A stretch of DNA of 64,000 nucleotides from Mytilinidion resinicola (GCF_010093595.1 NW_022985438.1:2476786-2540785); one strand, 5' to 3'; positions 32,988 through 44,492 are shown, counted from the first letter of the stretch. The notes: a model not told the origin generated them from the letters alone. Numbers and translations: made by a program.

Positions 32988-34869
32988 TGCTGCTGGGGGC
33001 TTGCACAATGTGGGGTGGGCTCACGGCGAGAGGGGCGGACGAGGAGGAGGCGAGGGAGAGGGAGAAGACTTTAGGCGCTGTGCTGGTCTTGTACCAGAGT
33101 GCTCAGGTGCATATCTAGGTCGTAAGACAGCCAGGGTGGGGCGGAAATGCACTTCCAATCCATCCTCCCGCCAGCCAGCCCGCTACTGCACCGCCGATCG
33201 CACACAGCTCAGAGCCTGCGTGAGGAGACCCTGCAGCGTCCGCGTCTAGACTCTGCAGAGCCTCGCCTGGGGGTCCGGCGAGCGCTGGCCGATGCCCTTG
33301 GCCGCAACCTGCTGCATCTCGCCCATCATCCAAACCCGCCATTGCGCCTCTCTCGCCTCGCCGCTCTTCCCTCCGCCCTCACCGTCTCAGAGGCAAGGGC
33401 AGCTCTGTCCTCTGTCCCATTCCGCTTTGCCTGCTCTCCCTGCTGAGGGCACGCCTTGTTAGCTAGGGTCTGCCCGTCCCCGTTTCTGCTGCATCCACGG
33501 CCTCCCTGGGCATCTTCATTGCCCTCAGGATGCTCGCCAGGCCACTTCGGGTCTGCAGACCTGCCAGCATGACAGCCGCAACCCGCCAGCCTGGGTAGCT
33601 GTGTGATATGCACTCTCTCCAGCAGCGGCCCATTCACCCCCACTCGCGCTGCTGTGCCTCACCAGACTCGGCGTTCCCCATCTGCAACCGTTGACGGGGG
33701 AATTCAGGGGGCCATTGCAGGGCAGCCACACGGTATGGAAGCCGATGGCGAAGCCTGCCTCACATCACTGCCAAGCGTGCAGATTTTTACCCATCTATGC
33801 TTCTCCTCACACCTCTCCTCACGCCTGTCCTCACGGCTGTGCGTGATCGATGCAGGGCCTCACGCTGGGAACGGCCCACCAAATGCATCCTGAATCCTAC
33901 CCGTCTTCCGCGGTGCAGCAGTGTGCGATCATGTCTGCAGTAGTCCTGGCAGGACGCATGCTCCAGGCCTTCCGAAATACATTGAAAGACGGACCGTTTA
34001 GCATTGATTGAGACCTAGTAATCTTCGTCAAGCAGTACGCCAGTAGAGAGCGCGGCGTGGAAGCCAATATAAGCAAAATGAAAAGGGAGGATGATCATCC
34101 TCGCTACGATTCTACAACTCGGCTTCATTGTATCCTGATAGGACTTGAGCATTCGGAATGCTGAACGCTAAGCTGACACCTTGCCGAGCTGGCGGCGGGA
34201 TGCAGGCCGTCTAAGGAATCCAGCTTCAATTCAGACATTTCGAATGGGGGCAAGCGAGCTGTCGTTGGGGAGAAGGTAGGAGGCATGAGACAATTGGGTC
34301 TCCCATCCGAGTCCACACACACACACCTGCAGCATACCGGTTTCAAGCTCCGGCTTTGTTTGCTCCCTCTGATAAGCAACGTATCGGAGACATTGCCTGT
34401 GAACCTTAAGGCATCTTGCTGCATCCGGTGTTACACAGCTTGGCAGGCGCCTTGAAAGCTTCACCAAGGTTCGGAGATGCCTTTGCCCGTCGAGGAATAT
34501 CTATAGCATTTTCATCAACCATTGTAATGTTTTGGTGTGTACAAGATGGCCTTGGAAATCAAAGTAGTACTTGTTGTGGTGTCGGTGGGGTTTCAAGCAA
34601 GTCGAGATGGTAACAACCACGTCTTGAGGACCTATCATTTCCCAACGTCACCACTTCACTAAATGTGATCAATCGTTTTAACCACTTCAACCCGTCACGC
34701 TGCTGCCTGGAGAAGAGTTTTAAGGCTGCCCAGCTGTCGACTCAAGTCTACAGCTCTTTACATCACCTTCCATCCTTCGTCCATCTCGCTCTACCCTCCC
34801 ACACATCTTCTGTCCACCTCTTCCTCAACGACCCTCGAAACCCACTACTCTACAACTCGGACGCCCAAC
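32988..34869. other. long intergenic region with a GC-rich half
   Basis: About 1.9 kb. The part 33130-33900 is GC-rich with recurring CTCCTCAC and CCTG words and random open frames but no family signal. A CA microsatellite lies near 34313-34326. It holds the promoters of pyrG (minus) and the 34870 gene (plus). Confidence 0.4.
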
Positions 34870-35601
34870 ATGTCTACGGACAAGATGAAAGCCGACAAGC
34901 CAGAATTCACTCCTCGCGAAGCCGAGTTGATGGCTGCCGCCTTCCGGTCCATGAGAGGCATGCCCAATAAGGGCCCCGATGTAAGTAGACACTCTGTTCA
35001 CTCCTCCCACAGCCTTCCCACAGCCAGCTCACCATATCAAAGATCGACTACGCCAGGATGGCAGTGATCCTCGGCATGACGAAGGGATCTGTCTCCAACC
35101 TCATGAGACCCCTCAAGAAGCGAATCTTCGCCGGTGATTCCGCACCTGCAACTCCTCGAAAGACCCCTGGCGGCCGTGGCAAGGTCAACAGCACTCCAGC
35201 TTCTAGTCGCGGCTGTGCGAAGACTAAAGCCATCATGGCTGCCCTCGACGATCAGTTCGTTAGCAACAATGGTCCCGATGCTGATGGTAGTCCGACACCG
35301 ATTCCCTCCCGTCGTATGAACACTAGCAGCCCGTTGAAGCGCAAGGCCGGCGAACTTTTCGTCGACAACGAGGCAGAGGAGGGCACTAGCGTCGCTGTTC
35401 GTGAGCCCCGTCGGAAGCGCCAGGCTTCCCTCTTCGCATCCTCGCGCATCAAGAAGGAGCCCACCGACAACGACGATGAGGACGGTATGTGATTCCTGGT
35501 GACTGAACTGTGGCATAATGTTAATGTGTGTAGGCTCGAGCAGCTCGGCTACCGCCGATTCAATCGCGGACCCCGAGTACGAAGGATCCGATCTCCACTA
35601 G
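34870..35601 (+). CDS. small putative helix-turn-helix nuclear protein
   Basis: Exons 34870-34980, 35043-35484 and 35534-35601 encode 206 residues. Residues 10-65 form a likely three-helix unit (FTPREAELMAAAFRSMRG, then DYARMAVILGMTKGSVSNLM). It resembles the Myb/Psq-like domain seen in many short fungal proteins of unknown function, in which a first helix and a 'GMTKGSVSN' recognition-helix-like segment occur. The remainder is disordered and basic, with RKTPGGRGK, SPLKRKAGE and REPRRKRQ (nuclear-localisation-like), and an acidic end. A DNA- or chromatin-binding role is inferred from this composition only. All splice junctions keep phase. Confidence 0.75.
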
Positions 35602-36341
35602 ATGGATGCTGGATGGGTGGTCGATGAGGATGCATGATTGCGTGAGCAAATCATAGTACTGCTATAAAAGCTTCGGCATTGACGACGGGGATTGGTTGGG
35701 GGTGTCTTCGGAGTCATTTTGGTTGACCTTTTGATCTCGCGGAGGACTTTCGGGCTTTTTGCTTTCGATTTGGGTTGATTGGGAGGCGTCATTGGTCTCT
35801 GGAATTAGGGGGGCTTCGATCTTGGTCGACGTCTGAGTATAGCAGACTAGCACTCCTGCAGCAATATGAACGACGACCACACTTCCTCAGGAATTAGTCT
35901 TGCTATGGTGTGTCTCTGACTGATAGGTGACACTATCTTTGATGTCCAAGTGATTTTACAAATGCAATGCCCACCCGTACACTCGTTTTTCGCTGCATGA
36001 GGAGCCTCATAGTATTTTCAGCATTCCAAATAAGAGAAGTTCGGCATTTTGGACCACCAGTAAACTCGCGAGGCTACCCCAGACAGCGCCAACACGGTGT
36101 ACGTAGATGAGAAGTGTATCCACTGCCCCCGGTTTCTATTAGTACGTTGGAGCCCCACAGCCAGTCGCAGGAAGGTGCGCGGTCTATAACAAGGAACTGT
36201 AGTTCGAAATAGTGAACCTGAATCTTTTCCTGACTTCCAACAGCATCTATCGAAGCACCCCAAGCAGAGCCGAACAAGCGTACACTCATCCAAGTCCTCG
36301 TACCCTACAAATAAAATACCATTGCTACTCGACTACCTCCC
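35602..36341. other. convergent intergenic region
   Basis: About 740 bp between converging genes. No supported coding region or repeat. Confidence 0.4.
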
Positions 36342-37437
36342 CTACGTCCAATAAAAACTATACATATCCAACCCCATAAACTCATCCACCCACCTCTCCC
36401 CCTTCCCCTCCCCACCAGCCCCGGCACAAACCACCAACGGCAAAAAATGCTCCGCACCGCCCCTCGGATGCATCTCAAACGCGCCGGGCCAATTGCGCCA
36501 CCCCTCCAACGCCTTCTCCCGCTCCCCCTCGTCCTTCTCCAACACCGCGTTCTCGACCGCCTTGCTCCACGCCGCGTTCCGCGTCTTGAAGCTCTTATCA
36601 TTCAGCGCGCCGCTGAACATCAGCCGCAGATTGTGGAAGCTCGCGAACCCAGACCCGATGATAGCGACGTTGGAGTCGCGCAGGGAGGACAGCGCGCGGC
36701 CCATGCGGTAGTGCTGGGCGGGGGATTCGGAGGCGAGGACGGAGACCTGGACGATGGGGATGGTGGCCGCGGGGTGGATCAGGAGGAGGGGGATGAAGAC
36801 GCCGTGGTCCCAGCCTGCGTAGACCAAAAGGTTAGCATCATGCCACCACAGATACAGATACTGATACATATACGAGTTGCGATTAGGTATGAGGGAGGAG
36901 ACGTTAGTTACCTCTCTGCCCATCAAGCTCCCCATTCAGCCCTACTTTCTGCAGCGCCGCCTGCACCTCCGCCGCGACCTCCGGGCTCCCAGGCGCGTCG
37001 TACTTCAACTTATAGCTCTCAGCGGGGAAGCCGTAGTAGTCGTAGAGCAGGCTGTGCTTCTTCCCGCTCGAGATCGTCGGCACGCGTTCCGACCAGTGCG
37101 CGGTGACGAGCACGATGGCGCGGGGCTGCTCGGGCGTACCGAGTTTGAGGAGCTCGGGGACTTTGGTGGAGAGGGACTTGACGATGGCGGCGTGGCCCGG
37201 GTCGCCGAGGATGGGCATGGGCCCGCCGCCGTGGGAGATGGAGATGACGGGCGCGCGGTGGGTCATGTTGGGCGTGAAGAGGGGTTGTTGGAAGGTTGGG
37301 TCTTGGGGTTGGGAGAAGGAGTTTTGGAGTTGGGAGGAAGCTGGAGAGAGGGAGGGTTCTGCGGCTGTCAGTCTAAGGGGGAGTCTGAGTAATTGGGTGA
37401 GTTGGGTGAAGAGGTAGGAGGGTCGGCGCAGGATCAT
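36342..37437 (-). CDS. LigB-family extradiol (DODA-type) dioxygenase
   Basis: Exons 37437-36912 and 36814-36342 (phase 1, 97-nt intron) encode 332 residues. The core begins at MTHRAPVISISHGGGPMPIL with the metal-binding SHGGGP. VTAHWSERVPTISSG and YDYYGFPAESYKLKYDAPG follow, then GWDHGVFIPLLLIHPAATIP, GSGFASFHNL, and the C-terminal RGGAEHFLPLVVCAGA. This matches 4,5-DOPA extradiol dioxygenase-like non-heme iron enzymes of the LigB superfamily, which cleave catechol-type rings. The natural substrate here is unknown. The 57-residue N-terminal extension with Arg/Leu-rich start (ILRRPSYLFTQLTQLLRLPL) could be an organelle targeting sequence; the internal Met at about residue 58 would give the canonical short form. 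Confidence 0.9.
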
Positions 37438-38160
37438 GTTATGGAGGTTATAGAGATGGAGGATCGGGAGATGGGTATGCCCCGAGTTTTATCTTGTATG
37501 TGCTATTTGTAATGAAGTTAGTCCAACTGTGGGTTTAGTGGTGGGTTTGGAATCTTGAGTGCGTGTTGTTTCGGTCCCCGAAAATCTATAAGAAAATAAT
37601 GGAGTCTTGGTAAGGAGGTGGGAGGGTGCGGAATTAGTTCCATCTCGAATCCATGGCAGTTGATCCGTGCGTAGCTTACCTATGGTAGATTTTGGGGATT
37701 GCCGTGCATGGAAATCTTTTGTCCCTTGTTTATGCAAAGAGCACTAGTTTAAAGGCATCTGAGAGTTTGAGTAAGTCATGCAGGACATGGTGGCCTCTTT
37801 TTAGTAGGGAGATCTTCAAGATGTTGCAGCAGTTTTTAGATAGGTGCAGATTCGAATGCAACACATGAATTCGCTCTATCAGCAAACTCCATACATCCAT
37901 CTTCTTCTGATATCATTGTTAGCTGTAGTTGTAGATTATCTTGTATAATCCAGGGGTGGTTAGAACATAAATCGTGAGCATCGGGCGCTTCTCGCCGTGA
38001 TCGCGTCACAATCTTCAAACATCATCGCCTCCGCACCGCCACCTCTCACCGTTTTACCTCAGGCTTCCTTTTGCAACACCAGCCCACAGCATGGCTTGGC
38101 CGTACCCATGAGAGATCACTTGTTTCAGTCACTCTCTTCTAGACTCCCTCGCCGCCTGGC
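37438..38160. promoter_or_regulatory. divergent promoter region
   Basis: About 720 bp between divergent genes (dioxygenase on minus, BTB-like on plus). No specific sites recognised. Confidence 0.35.
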
Positions 38161-39482
38161 ATGGCGGAACCCATTATAATTGCTCCAGCTGGAGACATCG
38201 TTCTCGACATCAGCCATGAGGACAACCCTGACCATTTCCTCTATCGAGTCCATTCGCCGACCCTTCAACAGAACTCCCGATACTTTGAGGCCTTGTTGAG
38301 TGATAGGTTCAGCGAAGGGTCCCGTGTTCTGGCAGAGCTCAAGGGCCTCAATATATCAGAAAAATACAGGAGCATTGCGGAAGCTCCACTAGATGCGCTC
38401 CCTGTAGTAGCAATATCTGACGTTGGGAAGATATCCAAAGTCAACACCATCAAGAACCTCATTGGCGATTTCCTTCGCGGGCTGCATGGGTTTGATCTTG
38501 CCGTTGCAAGTCCGCCAGTGTCCAACCTAGCCAACCTTGCCGTTGTCGCCGACCGCTTCGATGCCATTCCTCACTTTGCCAAGTACATCGAACGGAAAAA
38601 ATACATACAGACGCTGGAGGCAAAGACAAAGGGGAAAGTAAGCCCAGGCATAACGGAAGAGCGAATGAGGCAGAAGCTCTTGATTGGTGTACTGTTGGAC
38701 CATGCCCCATGGGTGACCAAATACTCGAAGGCTGTGATCATGAGTGACTCGGTTCGATGGAAGCCACAGGCAGCAGAAGACCCAAGTGCAGCCTTATGGT
38801 GGGAAATCCCACGTGGCTTAGAAGGTTGGCCTAGTAGCTCCTCAGTGTGGAATATTGCTGACGGTATGCAGATGAGATGATCACTCGACGCGAGTACATT
38901 CTCGAAACTATCAACTCCCTCCAGGCGCACTTTCTCAAGCTGTACACGTCTGGCGAGCGTCAATGCAAGCTAGGATATGATTCGTCTATACAGTGTGACT
39001 CATTTCAGCTGGGTGAGATGGTCCGATTCTTCATCAGGCTCGGTACACTTCGTCTCCAAGGAACTATCTATGATTCAGAGGCTCCTCCATTGTATGCTGG
39101 TGACATAGATCGTCTTTTGGAGTCTTTGCGCCAATGCTCCTCATACCAGATTGATCGAAATCATGCGCATTGCGGACTCCGCAGCCGGCTGCTTCCTCTT
39201 CTAGACCACATCCAAAACCTGCTCTGCCTCGATGCTGGAAGCATAGATGTCGGTATATGTGCCCATTGTTGGAACATCAACAGGGGGCAGTATGCCTGGT
39301 CCGAAGCTAAGCGGCCCCTGATATGGTCTCGATCTAGGTTGACTTCGGCAACGAAAGGACCAATCTCTCAAGGCAACCGGAAAGAGCGCAGGATTTCGCA
39401 AAATAGCTGTTTGAACAGGCATCTTGTTGTTCGAGATATGTTCATGGCTGTGGAAAGGGATTGGACTGCGAGCAGTTATTAA
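38161..39482 (+). CDS. fungal BTB/POZ-like domain protein
   Basis: Exons 38161-38824 and 38872-39482 (phase 1) give 424 residues. The N-terminus reads APAGDIVLDISHEDNPDHFL, VHSPTLQQNSRYFEALLSDR, LPVVAISDVGKIS and VSNLANLAVVADRFDA. This is the order of a BTB fold used by a large fungus-specific family of unknown function. The middle (HFAKYIERKKYIQTLEA) and C-terminal half (ETINSLQAHFLKLYTSGERQ, with scattered Cys such as CAHCW) also look like that family. The intron donor is the weak GTTGGC at 38825; without splicing the frame stops at 38880. Function is unknown; protein-protein interaction is inferred from the BTB fold. Confidence 0.75.
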
Positions 39483-40695
39483 AGATAGCAATCACTAGAA
39501 AAAGGAGTCTTAGCGTTACCTACAAAGGTACCTCTGAGCACAAAGAATGCTGCATTGCTACTCAGTCAACACATGTCTCAGAGACTCATCTCGAACTTCT
39601 GCCTCGAGTCAGGTTCCAGAACGCAACTCGTTCCGTGAGCAGTGCTCTCGCACGTGCCATCTGTCCGGAATTCTCCCATGGTTGATATTGTGGTTCGCAC
39701 TTGGCATGACACAGTCGAGCCATGTGCGTGCTGAGGACTGTACAGCGCTCTATTTTTCGAAAGGTCGAACGGAGGCTCGATAGAATCATTCAAAGCTACA
39801 GTCTTGCAAAATACTGTAGGGAGCCTTACGCTCTCCCATAATCTTCTCTCGCCATTCTTCCCAGGATAATTGCACCTTAAAATGCCTTAGCATACAGGCA
39901 ATTAGCGCAATCAGTCGTTCGTAAACCCAGGTTTCTGGGGTCGATCCCGATTTGCCGAATAGCCCATGAGGCCGCCTTTCAGGCCGCCTTACCGTTGTCA
40001 ATACTAGCCACGTTCCTTTTGGAAACTCGTCTTGTGTTGCCATTGCCTTTCAGGGCAGGTGTTCACTTCATTGGCTAATACGAGGATTTCACGCGCTAAC
40101 GGCCAATTGTCTTGCCCAGGAAATATGCCTTGGCTGGAGGCAGTGAAGTTTGCCGCTTTCTGGACATCTGATAAGAAATGGCGATTGCCATAGCCGCGAT
40201 TAAGGGGCGAATAACACCGTGACTGCGATATGGGCGTCAGGCACAAAACCATGGCGGTGCAGACCATTTGGCGCGCGCGAGAGTGGTGGAAGGCCGACTT
40301 TCCGACCTCCCGTGATCAGGGGCTGTGAGGCGCAGCAGCACTGCCTCGCCCACCTGTCCCACCTGTGTCTCCGCACTTCTCAGCCTAAACACACCGAAAC
40401 GGCGCGTGGTGAACCGCGCCCCGTTTAAAGGTATGAGGGTATTCCCGAAGGACCACGGCTTTATTGTGGGCGGCCTCAAGGCTGTTTCCTTCGCCGTAAG
40501 TGGCAATTGGGTATTTGCTTCACGCCTACGCTATGAGCCTTGGGAAGGAGTATACTTATAAGGATTGGCACTCAGTATCAAAGGCATTCCAGATCTTCAT
40601 CTTCATCATCAGACCAAACTTTCAATGAATCTTGCCACCCACGGTTTGAAAGTTTTGTGATACCTATACTTCTGTTTGCTCATTCACGTGGCATC
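39483..40695. other. intergenic region with a possible tiny minus-strand gene
   Basis: About 1.2 kb. An 85-codon ATG frame on the minus strand (40043-39786) has a protein-like composition (ETWVYERLIALIACMLRHFK) but no recognisable family and no supporting signals. I do not call it. Confidence 0.35.
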
Positions 40696-41838
40696 ATGTC
40701 TGTATCCGTTCAGAACGTTCTTTCTGCACTACATAACACCTCCGCCGAAGGACCATCTTCCTCCCGATCCCAACCTCACCGCCGTGACTCAGGACACACC
40801 ATGTTTGGCAGCCTCCGCAAGAAGCTCTCGCGCAAGGACTCGAATCCCCTCTCCTCAACCAACACACCAAGACAGTCAACCAACCTCAGCGCCAAATCGG
40901 TGTCAAGAAATAGCATGGCAGCTCCTCCTCCACCACCCGCCAATAACCCCTTTACCTCATCTTCTCCAGCAACCCGGCGCCCAGGTAAGCAATCTAAAGA
41001 GTCTGCTACGACCTTCCACTCACAGGTGTTCTCAGATCGAGCAGGCATGAATGCCTTCACCACGCCCTCAAATGAGCCACCTCCAGCTTATTCTCCTGCA
41101 TCCAATGACGCCCCAATGACGCCCGCTCCCGTCGAGCTCGGCACCAACCGCACTGTCCTAGCTGACGACCGCTACGCCTTCCTCAGCTCCTTCGACACGA
41201 TCTTCTTGATCGACGACTCCGGTAGCATGGCTGGCCGCTCGTGGCGCGAAACTGGCAAGGCTCTAGAGACAATCACACCCATCTGCACTGCCCACGATGC
41301 AGACGGCATTGATATCTACTTCCTCAACAAGGCGGACAATCAGTACTACCATAACGTCATTCTTCCCAGCACCGTCACTGAGATATTCACCTCGGTGCGT
41401 CCCGGCGGCGGCACACCCACCGGCCAACGCCTGAACTCGATTCTGCGCCCCTATCTCCAGCGCTATGCAGCCAACCCCGAGACGACCAAGCCGGTCAACA
41501 TCATCGTCATCACAGACGGCGAGCCGAGCGACGATGTCGAGAGCGTCATCATTCACGCTGCTAAGCGTCTCGACAAGCTGGATGCGCCAGCGTGGCAGGT
41601 TGGCATTCAATTCTTCCAGGTTGGCAAGGAGCCGGGTGCGAAGGAGCATTTGAAGGCTTTGGACGATGAACTCGCTGCCATCGCTGGGGAAGATGATCTC
41701 AGGGACATCGTTGATACCGTTCCCTACACTGGCGTTGGTGACGCAGAGCTGAATGCTGAGGGAATTTTGAAGGTTTGTCTCGGAGCAGTCACAAGAAAGC
41801 TGGACAGGAAATCGAAGGAGTTGCATCGGACCGCGTAG
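40696..41838 (+). CDS. von Willebrand factor A domain protein
   Basis: A single exon of 380 residues from the ATG at 40696 (MSVSVQNVLSALHNTS); the frame is open further upstream but without an ATG. Residues 1-150 are disordered, Ser/Pro-rich with basic patches (FGSLRKKLSRKDS) and a PPPAYSP motif. The vWA fold follows: FDTIFLIDDSGSMAGRSW with an intact MIDAS DxSxS, IDIYFLNKADNQYY, SVRPGGGTPTGQRLNSIL with the MIDAS Thr, and NIIVITDGEPSDD. It ends with GVGDAELNAEGILKVCLGAV. Intracellular fungal vWA proteins of this layout are common but largely uncharacterised. The apparent splice pair at 40985-41025 is not used, because it would shift the frame. Confidence 0.9.
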   Translation: MSVSVQNVLSALHNTSAEGPSSSRSQPHRRDSGHTMFGSLRKKLSRKDSNPLSSTNTPRQSTNLSAKSVSRNSMAAPPPPPANNPFTSSSPATRRPGKQSKESATTFHSQVFSDRAGMNAFTTPSNEPPPAYSPASNDAPMTPAPVELGTNRTVLADDRYAFLSSFDTIFLIDDSGSMAGRSWRETGKALETITPICTAHDADGIDIYFLNKADNQYYHNVILPSTVTEIFTSVRPGGGTPTGQRLNSILRPYLQRYAANPETTKPVNIIVITDGEPSDDVESVIIHAAKRLDKLDAPAWQVGIQFFQVGKEPGAKEHLKALDDELAAIAGEDDLRDIVDTVPYTGVGDAELNAEGILKVCLGAVTRKLDRKSKELHRTA

Positions 41839-42764
41839 ATGTGGTGTTGTGTGATTGCTACCTTTTTCCGGGTTTTCCTTGTGCGGTAGTGAGTGTCTGA
41901 AAGGGCATAGTCACTGCTGCACTGCTCTCTTCATTCTTCCCTTTCTCTTTCTTCATTTGTGTTCATATTAGGGATGGCTTGACAGGGGTTTCCCTTGGTT
42001 ATCAAAATTCTTGCTCCGCGGAGGAGGTATGAGTGACTTTTTCTCATTGGTTCCCGGCGTTCAGCACCAGAGGGCTCAGATATCCCGGCGTGGATAAGTC
42101 TCCTTGAGTCTCAAGGTCTCATTAGTCTCATAATCCCCCTTCAAAACCTGCATAGAGAAGTTACAACCAAATGCTCTTCGTGATTCTGGCTAACTTGGCG
42201 TACCGATTATTGCAATACGTAGCAGTGTCTGAAGTCACCTAGTGACTGTCAGACTTGCCAAACCTATCGTTTCACAGTTTTTGATAACGTACCAGGTCAT
42301 CTCAGACGGTGGTGGACTGCCACTTTATGTTCAAAGTCCGGCATGGGATCCCATTCGGCCTCGAAGTACGGGCCGACGCATTGCTCGAGGCCTCACCATC
42401 CTCTTAACGCCAGCGCTTGCATACGACAGTAGCTGCTTCGTCACTATCCACGTTTTGGCTTGCTGTCTTTACGCAAGCAGTCAACAGTAGCATCGCGAGC
42501 TGTCTGTCGCGCTGTCATACCCATACCTTGAAGTAAATACATGTGTGTAAAAGGTGTAGATCGCTACTCGGCTCCCTATCCTATAACACTATCACGAACT
42601 TGGAACAGTCTGCTATATCTAATTCCAAAACCCAATCAACATAATCCGCACCAAAAATTTTCTCGGCGAAACCGTATTCGGAATCTGAACAAGTCAGTCA
42701 TCGTAGCCGCTAAGCTACTACCCAGTCCACAAGCACAGCTCAACTTCGATATAGTACTTCAAAA
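41839..42764. other. intergenic region
   Basis: About 930 bp. No gene with support is visible. Confidence 0.4.
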
Positions 42765-42896
42765 ATGGCTCCAATTTCCGGCTGGAAATGCTGCAAGTGT
42801 GGTTACCTAGCGAAGCAGGATGACGAGTGGCCTTATTGCTCTAAATGCGGACATCTTGACTGCCTAGACTGTGTACATGGATTCTGGATAGGGTAA
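42765..42896 (+). CDS. 43-residue zinc-ribbon-like microprotein
   Basis: A short ATG frame with a clean, non-random Cys pattern: WKCCKCGY (Cys9, Cys10, Cys12), YCSKCGH (Cys25, Cys28) and DCLDC (Cys33, Cys36). Two CxxC knuckles 12 residues apart make a zinc ribbon, and the third pair may add a second site. Small fungal zinc-ribbon proteins starting with a similar WxCxxC are known to me in style only. The sequence context AAAAATGG before the ATG is good for translation. The end GFWIG is followed by gtaatg, so a further 3' exon is possible. No function can be stated. Confidence 0.55.
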   Translation: MAPISGWKCCKCGYLAKQDDEWPYCSKCGHLDCLDCVHGFWIG

Positions 42897-43761
42897 TGTG
42901 AGGTTCTCTCTGGAATGATGGGGAGTGAGCCTTTGGGTCTATAATTCATGTAGAGCATTACCTCACTACCGTCCTATGCTACGGTTATGCGCTGTGACGC
43001 ATGTGTATTAAAATGACTTTTCACCATGGGAAATTCTCGGGAATGTACCACAGGTAGATAGTTTGATTTTTTACTGTTCAAATTCTGAATCTGTAATTCG
43101 CCTTTTTAGTCACTTAGAGATGATGAATATCCTCTCCCAACCAATTAGCCCGCTTGCGAAACGAATGTTTTAGAGGACGAGTGTATCAGTCGTATTACTT
43201 GATATTGTCCTATTCGAGAACAGCTACAGAGGTGCTTACCTTTCGCGAGAATTCGAACCGCAAAGCGACAGAACCCATGGAACCATGCAGCGACATCAAC
43301 AGTCTTCCCCAACACAGCTTTGATTATTTAAATTTCTTGTGGATAGCTATGAGACGTCGAGCACCAGTCTCGGATGTCATTACTAGCTTCCAGAAGATAA
43401 TGTCATCGCTGCGGTGCGGTAGAATAGGATCAAGAGGCTGACATGGTCAATGATGTCCTAGGTATTTGAGCTAGATTATTGCCGGTCGTCTGCCATTATT
43501 GCCGGTCGTCTGTCGTTGTTGCTGGTCAGGACTTGCATGAGCGACTGCGCATGCCACAATTGTTCTGCTCTTCATAAGCAAATCTCCCCCAGTCTTCCAA
43601 AACATAATTCCCACAACTCCAATCCGAAGACTGTACACGCTATAAGAAACCTACATATCAAAAAGATTTTAAAATAAAGCTCCCTCTCCGACGTCGACAC
43701 CTAAAAAGCAGCTTTAGCCGCAATAGCAACTCCAGCCGATCTCACCAATAATCAAGAAATA
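42897..43761. other. intergenic region with a 20-bp tandem repeat
   Basis: About 870 bp without a supported gene, containing the direct repeat at 43475-43527. Confidence 0.4.
43475..43527. repeat. 20-bp tandem direct repeat, about 2.6 copies
   Basis: ATTATTGCCGGTCGTCTG begins at 43475 and again at 43495; the 20-bp units differ at one base. A diverged third partial copy, GTTGTTGCTGGTC, begins at 43515. Confidence 0.75.
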
Positions 43762-44149
43762 ATGAAACTCGACCCCTCCCTCACAATCGTATTCGGTACC
43801 TTAAGTGTAGTCGCGGCAATTGCAGCAATCCGATATAAGAAATCCGTTGGCAGTCTACTCATGAGAATAATCAGGCGTAGAGGCAGGAGAGGAAGTAAAC
43901 AGTGCTTCGTTGCTCTGGTATATCACGTGATACTAACAAAACCCAGTCCACTCCAGCGCCCGGGACATCGAAGCCCAACCAGGACTCGCGACAAACGGGA
44001 ACACGCGCTCAACCGGGATTGAGCTGCAACTCTTGCCTCCGGTTGCTCTGCGGCCTTTGCCTTCGGTTGCTCACCCCACGACGTATCTTGATCCTGTTCC
44101 ATCACCTTACGAAGAGACGGCGCATGTGCAGACTGTGTGGCGTATCTAA
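43762..44149 (+). CDS. small single-pass membrane protein, unknown
   Basis: Exons 43762-43894 and 43947-44149 (phase 1, 52-nt intron with a TACTAAC branch site) encode 111 residues. The N-terminus MKLDPSLTIVF continues into one transmembrane segment (VFGTLSVVAAIAAIRYKK) followed by a basic cluster (MRIIRRRGRRG). The tail is Pro-rich with LPPVALRPLPSVAHP and PSPYEE. The very good intron signals and the clean stop after splicing support a real gene; without splicing the frame ends at 44022 with unlikely composition. The positive-inside rule puts the tail in the cytosol. No family recognised. Confidence 0.6.
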
Positions 44150-44492
44150 GGATGGTACTCGGATACCTACCTAGGTAGGCTGAGATCAACGGGAGTTTGA
44201 GGAGTATGGAGGAGTTGGATGTATAGTAAAGCGAGGTGTTTCAGGATGCATTTGCTTGGTACAAGAGGGGAAAAGGATAACGGCGTACGAAAGGACGTGA
44301 ACGAATGTGTATACACATGCGGATTCAATGAATTTGATTTCTTTCATTCTCGGACTGTACGAGCGTGATGAATCATACAGACATCAAAAAACTCAAGGAC
44401 TCATAGGAACTTCGGTACTCGAAACTCAGTCCATCGATCCCTTCCAATCTATCCTTTCCAAACCACGCCTAAGAATGTACTTCAGAGACCAT

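Noticed and set aside
33147..33893. Open frames of about 100 codons in the GC-rich block
   Set aside because: Overlapping frames on both strands with biased composition, no family and no splice support.
36447..37417. Long plus-strand frames (up to 219 codons) over the dioxygenase gene
   Set aside because: They are antisense to a recognised LigB-family gene with intact motifs and are GC-driven shadows.
39920..39965. tRNA-like string GGGGTCGATCCCGA
   Set aside because: No matching acceptor, D or anticodon arms could be paired around it.
40985..41025. Intron-like gtaagc...cacag pair inside the vWA gene
   Set aside because: It is 41 nt long and would shift the frame before a perfectly continuous vWA domain.
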